A stretch of DNA of 64,000 nt from JAOUEA01 sp038249195 (GCA_038249195.1 JBBRWM010000002.1:124001-188000), one strand, 5' to 3'. Shown: positions 43,851-53,616, numbered from the stretch's first letter. The notes: a model not told the origin generated them from the letters alone. Translations and numbers: made by a program.

Positions 43851-45095
43851 ATGGCCGATACCGGAACGACTTCCTCGCCGCCGCCCGCCGAGCCCGCCGC
43901 GCCGGCCGCGCCGCTGCGCCTGCCGCCGTGGCCGTGGATCTGGCGGGTCCTGGGCGCGGCGGCCGTCGTCGTGTTCGCGTCGCTGGCCTTCTATGCCTTC
44001 TTCAAGGCGGTGCGCAACCTGTTGATCTGGGTGTTCATCTCCTTGTTCGCGTCCTTCGCGTTGGAGCCGGCCGTTGACTGGCTCGCGAAACGCGGTTGGA
44101 AGCGAGGGCTCGCTACGGGCGTGATCTTGTTCGGCGTCGTGATCTTGGGGATCGTCATGGTGTCCCTGATGATCCCGCTGCTCGTGCAGCAGGTGCAGGC
44201 CCTCGTCAAGGCCGCGCCGGACATCTTGGAGAAGCTGAGCGGATACACGCGCAGGTGGTTCGGCTTCGACGTGTCCATCGATGCGCTCAAGCAGCAGCTC
44301 ACGGACGCGAACTCCGCGGTGGCCGGGTTCGCCAACGACATCGCGGGGAACCTCTTCGGCGTTGCGAGCGCGCTGATCGCCACCGTCTTCAAGCTGCTCA
44401 CGATCGGGCTGTTCACCTTCTACCTCACGGCCGACGGGCCGAAGGTCCGTCGCGCCGTCTGCTCCTACCTCCCGCCCAAGCAGCAGGAGACGGTCCTGAA
44501 GTCGTGGGAGGTAGGCATCGAGAAGACGGGCGCCTACCTGTACTCGCGGCTCCTGCTCGCGATCATGTCCGGGATCGCGACGTTCATCGTGCTGAGCGTG
44601 CTCGGCGTTCCCTTCGCCGCCCCCCTCGCTGTGTGGATGGGGCTCGTCTCGCAGTTCCTGCCCACGATCGGGACCTACATCGCGATGGCGCTCCCGTTGC
44701 TGGTGGCGGTCGTGCAAGGCCCCGTGGACGCGCTGATCCTCCTGGTGTTCTTCACCCTGTACCAACAGGTCGAGAACTACGTCCTCAGCCCCCGCATCAC
44801 GGCGCGCACGATGCAGCTGCATCCGGCGCTCGCGTTCGGCTGCGTCATCGCGGGCGCCGGCATCACCGGCATCGTGGGAGCCTTCCTCGCCCTGCCGTTC
44901 GCGGCCATCGTGCAGGCGCTCGGGTCGACCTACATCCAACGCCATGGGGTCGCGGAGACCGAGCTCACCCGCGTTGCCCCGCCGACCGAGTCGAAGGAAC
45001 GCCGGGAGCGCAGGCGTCAGCGCGATCAGGACGGAGGACCCGGCGACCGGCCGAGGGACGAGCCCGACGACGCGCCGGGCACGGGCGGCTCCTAG
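43851..45095 (+). CDS. AI-2E transporter/PerM family permease
   Basis: A 414-residue protein with about seven to eight TM helices. Family features include SLFASFALEPAVDWLAKRGW, the long loop after TM3 (SGYTRRWFGFDVSIDALKQQL), VFFTLYQQVENYVLSPRI and the C-terminal cytosolic charged tail (ESKERRERRRQRD). Substrates include AI-2 or ions in characterised relatives; not determinable here. Its TAG and the stop of the convergent kinase share the palindrome CTAG (45092–45095). Confidence 0.88.
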   Translation: MADTGTTSSPPPAEPAAPAAPLRLPPWPWIWRVLGAAAVVVFASLAFYAFFKAVRNLLIWVFISLFASFALEPAVDWLAKRGWKRGLATGVILFGVVILGIVMVSLMIPLLVQQVQALVKAAPDILEKLSGYTRRWFGFDVSIDALKQQLTDANSAVAGFANDIAGNLFGVASALIATVFKLLTIGLFTFYLTADGPKVRRAVCSYLPPKQQETVLKSWEVGIEKTGAYLYSRLLLAIMSGIATFIVLSVLGVPFAAPLAVWMGLVSQFLPTIGTYIAMALPLLVAVVQGPVDALILLVFFTLYQQVENYVLSPRITARTMQLHPALAFGCVIAGAGITGIVGAFLALPFAAIVQALGSTYIQRHGVAETELTRVAPPTESKERRERRRQRDQDGGPGDRPRDEPDDAPGTGGS

Positions 45096-47824
45096 CCGGC
45101 CTCGTCCAGGGCCGGCGCTCGTGTGATGGGGATCGCCTGAGCGTCGCGGTCGGGCACGAACACCTGGAACGATGCGCCCCCGCCCTCGCGTTCCTCGACC
45201 CATGCGCGGCCTCCGTGGAGCTCCGCGAACCGAGCCACGAGCGAGAGCCCGATGCCGGTTCCGGGCGTGTGGGGCGAGGCGGTGGGCCCCTGCCGGAACG
45301 GCTCGAAGATCACTTCGCGGAGCTCCGCCGGCACGCCCGGTCCTTCGTCCTCGATCGACATCAGGGCGCCGCCGTCGAGGGCCCGCACGCGCAACCAGAT
45401 GTGCCGATCACGGGTGGTGTGGCGAGCCGCGTTCGTGAGGAGGTTCTCGATGATGCGCTCGAGCTTTGCGGGGTCGGCGGTCAGCAGCACGGCCTCGGCC
45501 TCCACCGTCACGGGACGGTCGGCGAGGGCCTCGAGGCTCTCCACGGTCCGGCGCGCGAGCGTGCCGAGATCCACCATGCGGTACTGCGGCTCAACGATGC
45601 CCCGGTTGAGGCGGTCGATGTCGAGCAGATCCTTCAGGAGCCGGTCGAGCTTGCGCGCGTTCGCCGAGAGTCGCGCCAGCAGGTCCTCGCGGTCCTCGGG
45701 CCCGATCTCGGGCGTGCGTTCGAGGGTGAGCGAGAGCCCGAGGATCGAGGTGAGCGGACTGCGCAGCTCGTGGGAGACGGCCGCCAAGAACGTGTTCTTC
45801 ATCTCATCGAGGGCACGCAGCCGCTCGGCGGCCTCGCGCTCGCGCTGCTCGCTCGCGCGCAAAGCCTGCTCGGCGAGCTTGCGCTCCGTGATGTCGCTCA
45901 ACACGCCCTGCATGAACGTGGGATCGCCCGCCTCGTCGTGCAGGAACGTGGTCTCGTCGTGGACCCAGATGGTGCGGCCGTCGCGGGTGTGCATCCGGTA
46001 TTCGGCGCTCCAGGGTCGCTGCTCGGCCGCGGCGGCGAGGTAACTGGCGCGCAGGGCGTCGCGCTCTTCGGCGGCTACGAGGGAGAGCCACAGGTCGGGC
46101 GTGCGCAGCCATTCCTGGGAGGTCACGCCCGTCATCTGCTCGATCTGCGGGCTCACGTAGAGCGACTGCATGCTCGTGTCGGCCCGGTCCAGATAGATCG
46201 TCGACGGCACGTGCTCGACGATCGCCCGGAAGCGCTCCTCGGCCTCCCGGAGCTGCTCCTCATGCCGCTTGGCCTCGGTGATGTCGAACACGACGCCCTG
46301 GGACATGAGGGGGAGTCCCTGGTCGTCAAGGATCATGAGGGACTCGTCGTGGCACCAGATCCACCGTCCTTCTCGATGGCGGAACCGGTACTCCGCTTCG
46401 TACGGAACGCCCTCGAGGACGTGCCGCTGCGCGCGCGCCACCACGTCGTCGTGGTCGTCGGGGTGCAGGCCCTGTTCCCAGAGCTCCGGATGCTCACGCC
46501 ACTCCTGGGGCGTGTAGCCGTAGATCTGTTCCACCTGCGGCGACATGTAGATGGCCTGGGACAACGCGTCGGCCGCGTCGATGTAGGTCGCGGCCGGGAT
46601 GGCCTCGATCAGCCCTCGGTAGCGCGCCTCGGCCTCGGACAGACGTGCCGCCGCGCGCTCGCGCCCGATCGCTCCGCCGAGGGTGTTCGCCACGACGCGG
46701 AGCGCGTCGATCTCGGCGGCCTGCCAGAGCCGTTCCTCGGTGTGGGCGAACGCCACGAACCCCCACCACGTGCCCTCCACCATCACGGGCGCCACGATGC
46801 ACGAGCGGATGCCCCGCGGCCGCAGCACGGCACGCTCCGCCTCCGGGAAGTCGCGCACGAGGCCGTGGATCGCCTCACCCGCGCCGAGGGTGGTCTCCCA
46901 ACGTTCGAAGCCTCGTGCGTAGCGCAGGCGGGCCACGTCGTCGGCCTCGGCCGGGGGGCGCTGCGCCGGATCCACCCAATCGTGTTCCAGGACGGCGACG
47001 GCCGCCTCGGGGTCGTCGTCGTCGGGCACGTTGCGGAACACGCCGGCACGCCCGGCTTCGCCCGCGGGCCCCAGGCGCGCGAGAACGTCGTCGATGCACT
47101 CGGTCCACGTCTGCGCCTTCAAGAAGCGCTCCGCCGCGTAGCCGGCCGCCTCCAAGATCGCATCCCGCCGCGCGAGCGCGTCCTCCGCACGCCGACGCTC
47201 GGTGACGTCGGTGAGCACGCCCTGCCAGGTCGCCGCTCCGTCGGACCCCTCCGCGAGGAATGCGTGATCGTGCAGCCACACCACCGCGCCGTCCGCCCGG
47301 ACGATCCGGTATTCCATGTCGAACGGTTCCCCGGTGGCGTTGGTGCGTTCGGACTCCGCCAGGACCCGCTCGCGATCGTCGGGATGCAGGATGGCGATCC
47401 ACAGCTCGGGGTCGGCCATGCGCCGCTCGGCCGAGTAGCCCGTCAGTCGTTCGTACTGGGGACTGATGTAGCGGGCCGTGCTCAGCGCATCCACCGCGTC
47501 GACGTAGACGACCGCGGGCATCCGCTCCACGAGGCCTCGGTATCGCTCCTCGGTTTCGAGCCGCAACCTCGATTCATGCTGGGCCTGGCGCCACCGCAGG
47601 GACGCGAAGGTCCCGGCGGCCACGACCAGCAGGATCAAGAGCCCCCAGAGCCCGCCCGAGACCCTCGGCGAGGCATCGTCGAGGCGAGCGTCGAAGCGGG
47701 CGAACAGGTTGGTGCCCACCCCGAAACAGAAGACGACGACCGCCCATGCCGCGATCACGAGCAGGTCGCGGCGGCCGGTCGACCGCCTCCGTCCAGGCCC
47801 GGTCGTCCGTTTGAGGTTGCCCAC
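45092..47824 (-). CDS. large PAS/GAF sensor histidine kinase
   Basis: A 910-residue protein. Two TM helices (about 23–41, 57–77) precede PAS1 (about 90–200, MPAVVYVDAVDALSTARYIS), a GAF domain (about 210–385, EGTWWGFVAFAHTEERLWQAAE), PAS2 (about 395–520), PAS3 (about 525–645), HisKA (His in AAVSHELRSPLTSIL) and HATPase_c (IIENLLTNAARHTT, EDEGPGVPAELR, GIGLSLVARF). It resembles the 12.2-kb kinase closely from PAS to ATPase, which suggests duplication with domain gain. No partner regulator adjoins. GTG start. Confidence 0.88.
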   Translation of the reverse strand: MGNLKRTTGPGRRRSTGRRDLLVIAAWAVVVFCFGVGTNLFARFDARLDDASPRVSGGLWGLLILLVVAAGTFASLRWRQAQHESRLRLETEERYRGLVERMPAVVYVDAVDALSTARYISPQYERLTGYSAERRMADPELWIAILHPDDRERVLAESERTNATGEPFDMEYRIVRADGAVVWLHDHAFLAEGSDGAATWQGVLTDVTERRRAEDALARRDAILEAAGYAAERFLKAQTWTECIDDVLARLGPAGEAGRAGVFRNVPDDDDPEAAVAVLEHDWVDPAQRPPAEADDVARLRYARGFERWETTLGAGEAIHGLVRDFPEAERAVLRPRGIRSCIVAPVMVEGTWWGFVAFAHTEERLWQAAEIDALRVVANTLGGAIGRERAAARLSEAEARYRGLIEAIPAATYIDAADALSQAIYMSPQVEQIYGYTPQEWREHPELWEQGLHPDDHDDVVARAQRHVLEGVPYEAEYRFRHREGRWIWCHDESLMILDDQGLPLMSQGVVFDITEAKRHEEQLREAEERFRAIVEHVPSTIYLDRADTSMQSLYVSPQIEQMTGVTSQEWLRTPDLWLSLVAAEERDALRASYLAAAAEQRPWSAEYRMHTRDGRTIWVHDETTFLHDEAGDPTFMQGVLSDITERKLAEQALRASEQREREAAERLRALDEMKNTFLAAVSHELRSPLTSILGLSLTLERTPEIGPEDREDLLARLSANARKLDRLLKDLLDIDRLNRGIVEPQYRMVDLGTLARRTVESLEALADRPVTVEAEAVLLTADPAKLERIIENLLTNAARHTTRDRHIWLRVRALDGGALMSIEDEGPGVPAELREVIFEPFRQGPTASPHTPGTGIGLSLVARFAELHGGRAWVEEREGGGASFQVFVPDRDAQAIPITRAPALDEAG

Positions 47825-47896
47825 GGTGCTTCACGCCTTGTATCGACCCGCGAGCGGAGGCCCTGAACCGCACCCGTGCGCCGGGACGGCGGCGGG

Positions 47897-48886
47897 CTAG
47901 AAGGTCGCCAGGGCGAGGAGGCGCCGGTAGACCTGGTCGGGCTCCGGCTCCATGTAGAAGTGCTCCAGCGGCGTGGCGAAGGGCATCGCGGGGATGTCCG
48001 GGCCGCCCACGCGCACGAGCGGGGCGTCGAGCTCGAACATGGCGTCCTCCGCGATGGTGGACGCGATCTCCGCGCCCGCCCCGTACGTCCGATTGTCCTC
48101 GTAGACGACCATCGCCCGGGCGGTCTTGCGCACCGAGGTCACGATCGTGTCCATGTCGAGCGGGGAGAGGCTCCGGACGTCCACGACCTCGACGGAGATG
48201 CCCTCGTCGGCTTCGAGGCGGGCCGCCGCCTCCAGGCAGGTGTGCAGGGCGTAGCCGTAGCTCACGCAGGTGAGGTCGGTCCCCTCGCGCTTGACGTCCG
48301 CGGTCCCGATCGGCACGCGGTAGCCGCCCTCGGGGACCTCACCGGTGATGGCTCGATACGCCTTCTTGTGTTCCAGGAACAAGACGGGATCTGGGTCGGC
48401 GATGGCGGCGCGCAGGAGCCCGGCGGCATCGGCTGGCGTCGAGGGCATCACGACCTTCAGGCCGGGGATATGAGCGAAGAACGCCTCGATCGACTGCGAG
48501 TGGTAGAGGGCGCCGTGGATGCCGCCGCCGCAGGGAGCCCGGATCACGAGCGGGCACCCCTGCTCACCGTTGGTGCGGTAGCGCATCCGCGCCGCCTCGG
48601 ACACGATCTGGTCGAAGGCGGGGAAGATGAAGTCGGCGAACTGGATCTCGGCGACGGGCAGCAGCCCGTGCATCGACATCCCGATGGCGACGCCCACGAT
48701 CCCGGCCTCCGCGAGCGGCGTGTCGATCACGCGGTCCTCGCCGAACTCCTCCATCCAGCCCACAGAGACGCGGAACACGCCACCCCGGTTCCCGACGTCC
48801 TCGCCGAGCAGGATCACGCGGTCGTCGGCGAGCATCTCGTCGTGCAGCGCGTCGCGGACGGCCGTGACGAGGTTCTTCTCCGTCAT
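47897..48886 (-). CDS. 2-oxoacid dehydrogenase E1 beta subunit (set 1)
   Basis: A 329-residue transketolase-like pyrimidine-binding subunit. LLGEDVGNRGGVFRVSVG, DTPLAEAGIVGVAIGMS and APCGGGIHGALYHSQSIEAFF are typical of branched-chain/pyruvate E1 beta; the C-terminal domain starts at VKREGTDLTCVSYG. With its E1 alpha (4-nt ATGA overlap) it would decarboxylate a 2-oxoacid and transfer the acyl group to E2 lipoyl. No E2 follows; the nearest one is at 53.6 kb. Confidence 0.9.
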   Translation of the reverse strand: MTEKNLVTAVRDALHDEMLADDRVILLGEDVGNRGGVFRVSVGWMEEFGEDRVIDTPLAEAGIVGVAIGMSMHGLLPVAEIQFADFIFPAFDQIVSEAARMRYRTNGEQGCPLVIRAPCGGGIHGALYHSQSIEAFFAHIPGLKVVMPSTPADAAGLLRAAIADPDPVLFLEHKKAYRAITGEVPEGGYRVPIGTADVKREGTDLTCVSYGYALHTCLEAAARLEADEGISVEVVDVRSLSPLDMDTIVTSVRKTARAMVVYEDNRTYGAGAEIASTIAEDAMFELDAPLVRVGGPDIPAMPFATPLEHFYMEPEPDQVYRRLLALATF

Positions 48887-49917
48887 CGCGCGTCGGGCTC
48901 TTCCGCGTCGGGCCCTTCAAAGAACACGTGGCGCATCGCGGACTCGGGAAGCGGGTCGGGCGCCTCCCATGCCGACGCGATCGCCAGGTCCACTTCCTCC
49001 TTCACCTGGACCCGCAGCTCCGCCGCGTCCGGCTCGTCGAGGACGCCGGCCTCGCGCAGGTGGGTGGCGAAGCGTTCGAGCGGATCGTCGTGACGGGCCT
49101 CCTCAACCTCGTCGCGAGGCCGGTAGGTCTTGTCGTCGTCGTCGGAGGTGTGGCCCAGGAATCGGTAGGTCTTGGCCTCGATCAGGGTGGGGCCCTCGCC
49201 CGATCGCGCCCGCTCGTGGGCGGTCTTCATGGCCGCATAGCAGGCCAAGACGTCGTTGCCGTCGACGACCACGCCCGGAAACCCGTAGCCCTCGGCGCGG
49301 TCCGCCACGTTCTCCACGGCCATCTGCTTGGACTGCGGGACGCTGATCGCGTAGTGGTTGTTCTCGCAGACGAAGATCACGGGGAGGCGATGGATCCCGG
49401 CGAAGTTGAGCCCCTCGTGCCAGTCGCCCTCGCTGGTGGCGCCGTCGCCGAACCAGCACCCCACGACCGTGTCTTCACCCCGGTATCGCGCCGCATACGC
49501 GATCCCCGCGGCGTGCGGGACCTGCGTGGCGATGGGCGAGCTGCCGCTGATGATCCCGAGCGATCGGGACCCCCAGTGCGACGGCATCTGGCGGCCCCCG
49601 GACGAGGGATCGTCGGCCTTGGCGAAGACCCCCAGGAAGATCTCATACGGCGTCATGCCTGCCCTCAGCACGACCGCGAGATCCCGGTAGTAGGGGAGCC
49701 ACACGTCCTGCCCCGTGCGCATGGGCCAGGCCGTCCCGACCTGACACGCCTCGTGGCCCTCGGCGGGCACCACGAAGGGTGCGCGCCCCTGGCGGTTCTG
49801 ACGCAAGGCCGCCTCGTCGATCAGCCGGGCGGTGAGCATCGTGCGATACATAGCGCGGAGGTCGTCGGGTGTGAGGCCGAGCGCCTCGTTCGCTGAGGAA
49901 GCTACCTGCGTGGACAA
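48883..49917 (-). CDS. 2-oxoacid dehydrogenase E1 alpha subunit (set 1, branched-chain-like)
   Basis: About 344 residues. Thiamine-diphosphate motif GDGATSEGDWHEGLNF through ENN is present, and GHTSDDDDKTYR matches the phosphorylation-loop region of branched-chain E1 alpha. The frame is open to 49953, but TAGACT at 49944–49949 (minus strand) would start transcription inside that part; TTG 49917 with GGGGGTG as SD fits better. Likely branched-chain 2-oxoacid substrate, by resemblance only. Confidence 0.86.
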   Translation of the reverse strand: MSTQVASSANEALGLTPDDLRAMYRTMLTARLIDEAALRQNRQGRAPFVVPAEGHEACQVGTAWPMRTGQDVWLPYYRDLAVVLRAGMTPYEIFLGVFAKADDPSSGGRQMPSHWGSRSLGIISGSSPIATQVPHAAGIAYAARYRGEDTVVGCWFGDGATSEGDWHEGLNFAGIHRLPVIFVCENNHYAISVPQSKQMAVENVADRAEGYGFPGVVVDGNDVLACYAAMKTAHERARSGEGPTLIEAKTYRFLGHTSDDDDKTYRPRDEVEEARHDDPLERFATHLREAGVLDEPDAAELRVQVKEEVDLAIASAWEAPDPLPESAMRHVFFEGPDAEEPDAR

Positions 49918-49943
49918 CTCGTCACCCCCGGCACGGTGTCGCG

Positions 49944-49949
49944 AGTCTA
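49944..49949 (-). promoter_or_regulatory. promoter -10 box of E1 alpha/beta set 1
   Basis: TAGACT on the minus strand, about 27 nt before TTG 49917, implies a short leader that contains GGGGGTG as SD. Confidence 0.45.
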
Positions 49950-50139
49950 GCACCGCCCCTCAGGGGTCCGGATCCGCGGCTCGACGGGAGAACGGCGTGA
50001 CGACCCATACCCCCCTGGGGTCCCCTCCACAGGGCATGGTCTAGGTTGGGAGATCATGCGGTGTACGCGGCGGTTCGACCGTGTGAGAACCTAGCCCGAG
50101 CGCAAGCCGCAAACGCACCTAGAGAAGAAGGAACCGAGC

Positions 50140-50943
50140 ATGGACCTGGCCCCCATCGCGAGCCCCAATGTCGTGGACGTCAACGAGGCCAACTTCGAGC
50201 AGGTCGTGATCGAGGGCTCGAAGGTACGGCCCGTCGTGGTGGATCTGTGGGCCTCGTGGTGCGAGCCCTGCAAGACGCTGGGCCCGATCCTGGAGAAGGT
50301 CGCCGACGAGCGCGCGGGCGCGTTCCTGCTGGCGAAACTCGACGTGGACGCGAACCAGATGGTGGCGAGCGCCTTCGGGGTCCAAAGCATCCCCACGGTG
50401 ATCGCGTTCAAGGGCGGTGAGCCGGTGAACGGCTTCGTAGGGAGCTACCCGGAGGAGGCGGTGAACGAGTTCGTGGATCTGCTCGTGCCCTCGGAGGCGG
50501 AGCTCGAGGTGGAGGAGGCGCAAGAGCTCGAGGCCGCGGGCGACCTCGAGAGCGCAGAATCCGACTACCGCGACGCTCTCGCGAAGGACCCCAAGAACGG
50601 CGAGGCGGCGGTGGGACTTGGGCGGATCTTGGTGGATCGGGACGAGCTCGATGCCGCCGAGGAGCTTCTCGCTCCCTTCCTGCCCGACCCCGATGCCGAG
50701 CGCGTGATGGCCGCTATCCGCGTGCGGGGATGGGGTGCGGGCCCGGGCCACGGACCGCTGGGCGCTGCGCGCGCCCTCGCGGCCGCGGGGCACTGGCGCG
50801 AGGCGTTCGATGGCATGCTCGCGTCGTTGGGGACCGACCGCGAGGAGGCGCGCGCAACCCTGCTGGATGCGTTCGCGACCCTCGGCGACGACGATCCGCT
50901 CGTGGTGGAGTATCGGCGCAAGCTCGCCAGCGCGCTCTTCTAG
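50140..50943 (+). CDS. thioredoxin with TPR extension (CnoX-like)
   Basis: A 267-residue protein. An N-terminal thioredoxin domain (about 10–115) with active site WCEPCK (Cys41/Cys44) is followed by a TPR/TPR_20 C-terminal part (about 120–267; LEAAGDLESAESDYRDALAK). CnoX-type proteins act as holdase and redox chaperone. AAGGAACC gives an SD. Flanks: E1 alpha (divergent) and the polyprenyl sugar transferase. A related actinobacterial set is common. Confidence 0.88.
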   Translation: MDLAPIASPNVVDVNEANFEQVVIEGSKVRPVVVDLWASWCEPCKTLGPILEKVADERAGAFLLAKLDVDANQMVASAFGVQSIPTVIAFKGGEPVNGFVGSYPEEAVNEFVDLLVPSEAELEVEEAQELEAAGDLESAESDYRDALAKDPKNGEAAVGLGRILVDRDELDAAEELLAPFLPDPDAERVMAAIRVRGWGAGPGHGPLGAARALAAAGHWREAFDGMLASLGTDREEARATLLDAFATLGDDDPLVVEYRRKLASALF

Positions 50944-51220
50944 CGTCTCGATCCCCTGTTGCGTCGCAAGCCTGACCTCATCTGCCACATCGGGGGCGAC
51001 CGTGGTGTAGCGTCGCGGTGGGTCGGTCGGATGGCATAGGACACAGGGGGCCGTCTGTCGGAGGCCGGTCGGGACCGATGTCGGTCGCGAATAGGGCTTT
51101 CGGCCGATTGGGCCATCACCCCGCCCGGCCTAGACTGCGGAACCGAGGGTGACCTGCGGCGATGCCATAAGGCGCACCCAACCGAGGCGCGTTGGACCGA
51201 ACGATAGGAATACGAACGTT
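50944..51220 (+). promoter_or_regulatory. intergenic interval with a TAGACT box before the sugar transferase
   Basis: The 277-bp gap holds no convincing gene. TAGACT (51131–51136) would start an mRNA near 51143, leaving a GTG at 51149 in frame with the transferase; GTG 51221 is the alternative start. Short GGTCGG motifs recur around 51022–51085, which could be binding sites or chance. Confidence 0.35.
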
Positions 51221-52774
51221 GTGAGTGAACCGAACCTTCCCCCCGGCGTCTGGTCTGATGCGTTCGAATCCGAAACCGGGTTCTCTGCCGGTGGCGCCCA
51301 TGCCTCCGAGGCGGTCGTGCACCTCGTCGCCCCGTCGTCGGGGCCGGTGCCCCGCTCCGCGACCGACCGCGAGACCGTCCGTCGGGGGTCTCGCGTTCGG
51401 CGCGAGTACCGCAAGATCGCGGTGGCCATCGGGATCACCGACGCGTTGTCGGTGCTCCTGGCGTTCGCGGTAGCCTCGGCGGCTCACGACCGCGTGATGA
51501 CGTCCCCGCTGAACGTGTGGGTCATGCTCTTGGTCAGTCCGCTGCTGGTGGTGACGGTCTTCTCCGCGTTCCGCGTCTACTCGGTCCAGCGTCTTACCGC
51601 GGCCGAAGAGTTCCGACGGCTCATCCTCGCGGTGACGATGGTGATCACCACGGCGGTGACGTTCTCGTTCTGGTCCGGCTCGGTGTTCTCGAGGCTGTGG
51701 ATCGCCCTGTCGTGGATGGTGGCGATGCTCGCTGTGCTCCTCACGCGGTGGTCCTGGCGCAAGGTGATCGGGCGGGCGCGCGAGCAGGGCCGGCTCGCCC
51801 TGCGGACGCTGATCGTCGGCGCCAACGCCGAGGCCGGGCGTGTCGTGACCGAGATGCGCCAGCGCGGTCTCGGCTTCATCCCGTTGGGCTACGTCTGCGC
51901 GGATGCATGGGGGCGCCCCAGCACCGACATCCCCATGCTCGGGCACATCGACGATCTCCAGCTCCTCATCGCGGGGCACGACGCGGACTGCATCTTCGTG
52001 GCCTCCAGCGCGATACGGCCCGAGCACATGGCGCAGGTGTCCAAGGCCGCGCGACGAACCGGGATCGAGGTCCGGGTGACGGCGAACATTCAGGAGGTGC
52101 TGTCCACGCGCGTGGCCGCCCACCCCCTCGGCGGGCTGATGGCGTTCGCGCTGAAGCCCGTGCGCCTGTCCGGGTTCCAGGCGCTGGCCAAGCGATCGTT
52201 CGACCTCGGACTCACCGTCTTGGGCGCGCTCGTGCTGCTGCCCGTGCTCGCCGTCGTCGCGGTGGCGGTGAAGCTCACGTCGAAGGGGCCGGTGTTCTTC
52301 AGGCAGGAACGCGTCGGCTATCACGGGCGCCCGTTCAAGATCATGAAGTTCCGCACGATGGTGGCCGACGCCGAGGACCGGCTCGGCGACCTCCTCGACC
52401 TGAACGAGGCGACGGGACCCCTGTTCAAGATCAGGAACGATCCGCGCGTGACCGGCGTGGGTCGCGTCCTGCGCAAGCTCAGTCTCGACGAGCTGCCCCA
52501 GCTGTTCAACGTGATCCGCGGCGACATGAGCCTCGTCGGCCCGCGGCCACCGCTCCCTCGCGAGGTGGCCAAGTACGAGGACTGGATGTTGGCCCGCCTC
52601 GAGGTGCGCCCCGGGATCACCGGCCTATGGCAGGTGAGTGGCCGCAGCGAGCTGCCGTTCGAGGACTACGTGCGCCTGGACCTGTTCTACATCGAGAATT
52701 GGTCGCTGGCCTACGACCTCTTCATCCTCGCGAAGACACTCCCGACGCTGGCGACGACCCGCGGCGCCCACTGA
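51221..52774 (+). CDS. polyprenyl glycosylphosphotransferase (exopolysaccharide initiating transferase)
   Basis: About 517 residues. Four TM helices in the N-terminal half, then a CoA-binding-like/NAD-like fold (LRTLIVGANAEAGRVVTE) and the C-terminal catalytic sugar-transferase domain. Hallmarks are KRSFDLGLTVLGALVLLPVL, GPVFFRQERVGYHGRPFKIM, KLSLDELPQLFNVIRGDMSL and GPRPPLPREV. It moves hexose-1-phosphate onto undecaprenyl phosphate, beginning surface polysaccharide synthesis. No other polysaccharide genes adjoin. Its 3' end overlaps a truncated methyltransferase on the other strand. Confidence 0.88.
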   Translation: MSEPNLPPGVWSDAFESETGFSAGGAHASEAVVHLVAPSSGPVPRSATDRETVRRGSRVRREYRKIAVAIGITDALSVLLAFAVASAAHDRVMTSPLNVWVMLLVSPLLVVTVFSAFRVYSVQRLTAAEEFRRLILAVTMVITTAVTFSFWSGSVFSRLWIALSWMVAMLAVLLTRWSWRKVIGRAREQGRLALRTLIVGANAEAGRVVTEMRQRGLGFIPLGYVCADAWGRPSTDIPMLGHIDDLQLLIAGHDADCIFVASSAIRPEHMAQVSKAARRTGIEVRVTANIQEVLSTRVAAHPLGGLMAFALKPVRLSGFQALAKRSFDLGLTVLGALVLLPVLAVVAVAVKLTSKGPVFFRQERVGYHGRPFKIMKFRTMVADAEDRLGDLLDLNEATGPLFKIRNDPRVTGVGRVLRKLSLDELPQLFNVIRGDMSLVGPRPPLPREVAKYEDWMLARLEVRPGITGLWQVSGRSELPFEDYVRLDLFYIENWSLAYDLFILAKTLPTLATTRGAH

Positions 52775-52914
52775 GCCGCTCGGTCCAGAACACCTCGGTT
52801 CGGTAGCGCAGCGTAGGCGATGACCTCGGCTGGGTAGCCGGGGCGCCCGCGATCGTATGCATCGGCCTGGCGCTCGAATCCATCGGCCGCGACGCGATGG
52901 ACGTCGGGGTTCAC
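52711..52914 (-). pseudogene. N-terminal remnant of a SAM-dependent methyltransferase
   Basis: GTG 52914 overlaps the lipB stop as GTGA. The start encodes VHRVAADGFERQADAYDRGR and then PGYPAEVIAYA, the typical first residues of class I methyltransferases of the type-11 group (YDRGRPGYP). From about residue 36 the match ends and the frame runs into the 3' end of the transferase gene on the other strand, stopping after 67 residues. The SAM-binding core is missing. A deletion is the likely cause. Confidence 0.55.
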
Positions 52915-53612
52915 GCTCCGGCGGCGGGCAGGAACCGTTCCGCGGTCTCCGGAGGCGCCGATCCGTAGGTGAGACCGAACGCGTTGGCCAGCCGGCGCGC
53001 CACGATCGGTCGCATCTCCTGCACGCTCACGTCGCGGCCGGCGATCGCACTGAGCGACGTCACGCCGTTGTCCGCCAGACCGCACGCCACGATGCCGCCG
53101 AACCAGGACAGGTCCGTGTCGCAGTTGATCGCGAATCCGTGCAGCGTCACGCGCGTGCGCATCAGGCGTACACCGATCGCACAGACCTTGTCGTCGCCGA
53201 AGAAGACGCCGGTCTGGACGTCGTCGCGGCGATGGAGCTCGACGCCGATGTCCGCCGCACTCGCGATCACGGCTTCCTCGAGCGATCGCAGGTAGCGACC
53301 GGCGTCGGACGCCCTTCCGAGGTCGACGATGGGGTAGCCCACGAGCTGGCCCGGTCCGTGGAAGGTGAACGACCCACCCCGGTCGATGTGGTGCACCTCG
53401 GCGCCGTGGCTGCGCGCCTCGTCTTCGGACCACACGAGGTGCTCCGGCTTGGCTCGCCGGCCCGCCGTGAACACCGGCGGATGCTCGAGCAGGATCACCG
53501 TGTCGGGCAGCTCGTCACGCAGCCGGCGCTCCGCGATGTCGTGCATCGCCTCGTTCGCTGCCCCGTAGGGGACGAGTCCTTCCGGCTCGATCAGCCACGT
53601 GGCGCGAGACAC
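52911..53612 (-). CDS. lipB: lipoyl(octanoyl) transferase
   Basis: A 233-residue enzyme transferring octanoyl from ACP to lipoyl domains. Features are VILLEHPPVFTAGRRA, GGSFTFHGPGQLVGYPI and KVCAIGVRLMRTRVTLHGFA, including a Cys region at the active site. GTG start 4 bp after the E2 stop, so it is the last functional gene of the operon with E2. It partners lipA at 42.7 kb. Confidence 0.93.
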   Translation of the reverse strand: MSRATWLIEPEGLVPYGAANEAMHDIAERRLRDELPDTVILLEHPPVFTAGRRAKPEHLVWSEDEARSHGAEVHHIDRGGSFTFHGPGQLVGYPIVDLGRASDAGRYLRSLEEAVIASAADIGVELHRRDDVQTGVFFGDDKVCAIGVRLMRTRVTLHGFAINCDTDLSWFGGIVACGLADNGVTSLSAIAGRDVSVQEMRPIVARRLANAFGLTYGSAPPETAERFLPAAGA

Positions 53613-53616
53613 CGGT

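Noticed and set aside
44096..47866. A 1256-codon plus-strand open frame opposite the PAS/GAF kinase.
   Set aside because: It is antisense to a protein with clear PAS, GAF and kinase motifs and has no recognisable domain. High G+C gives long open antisense frames.
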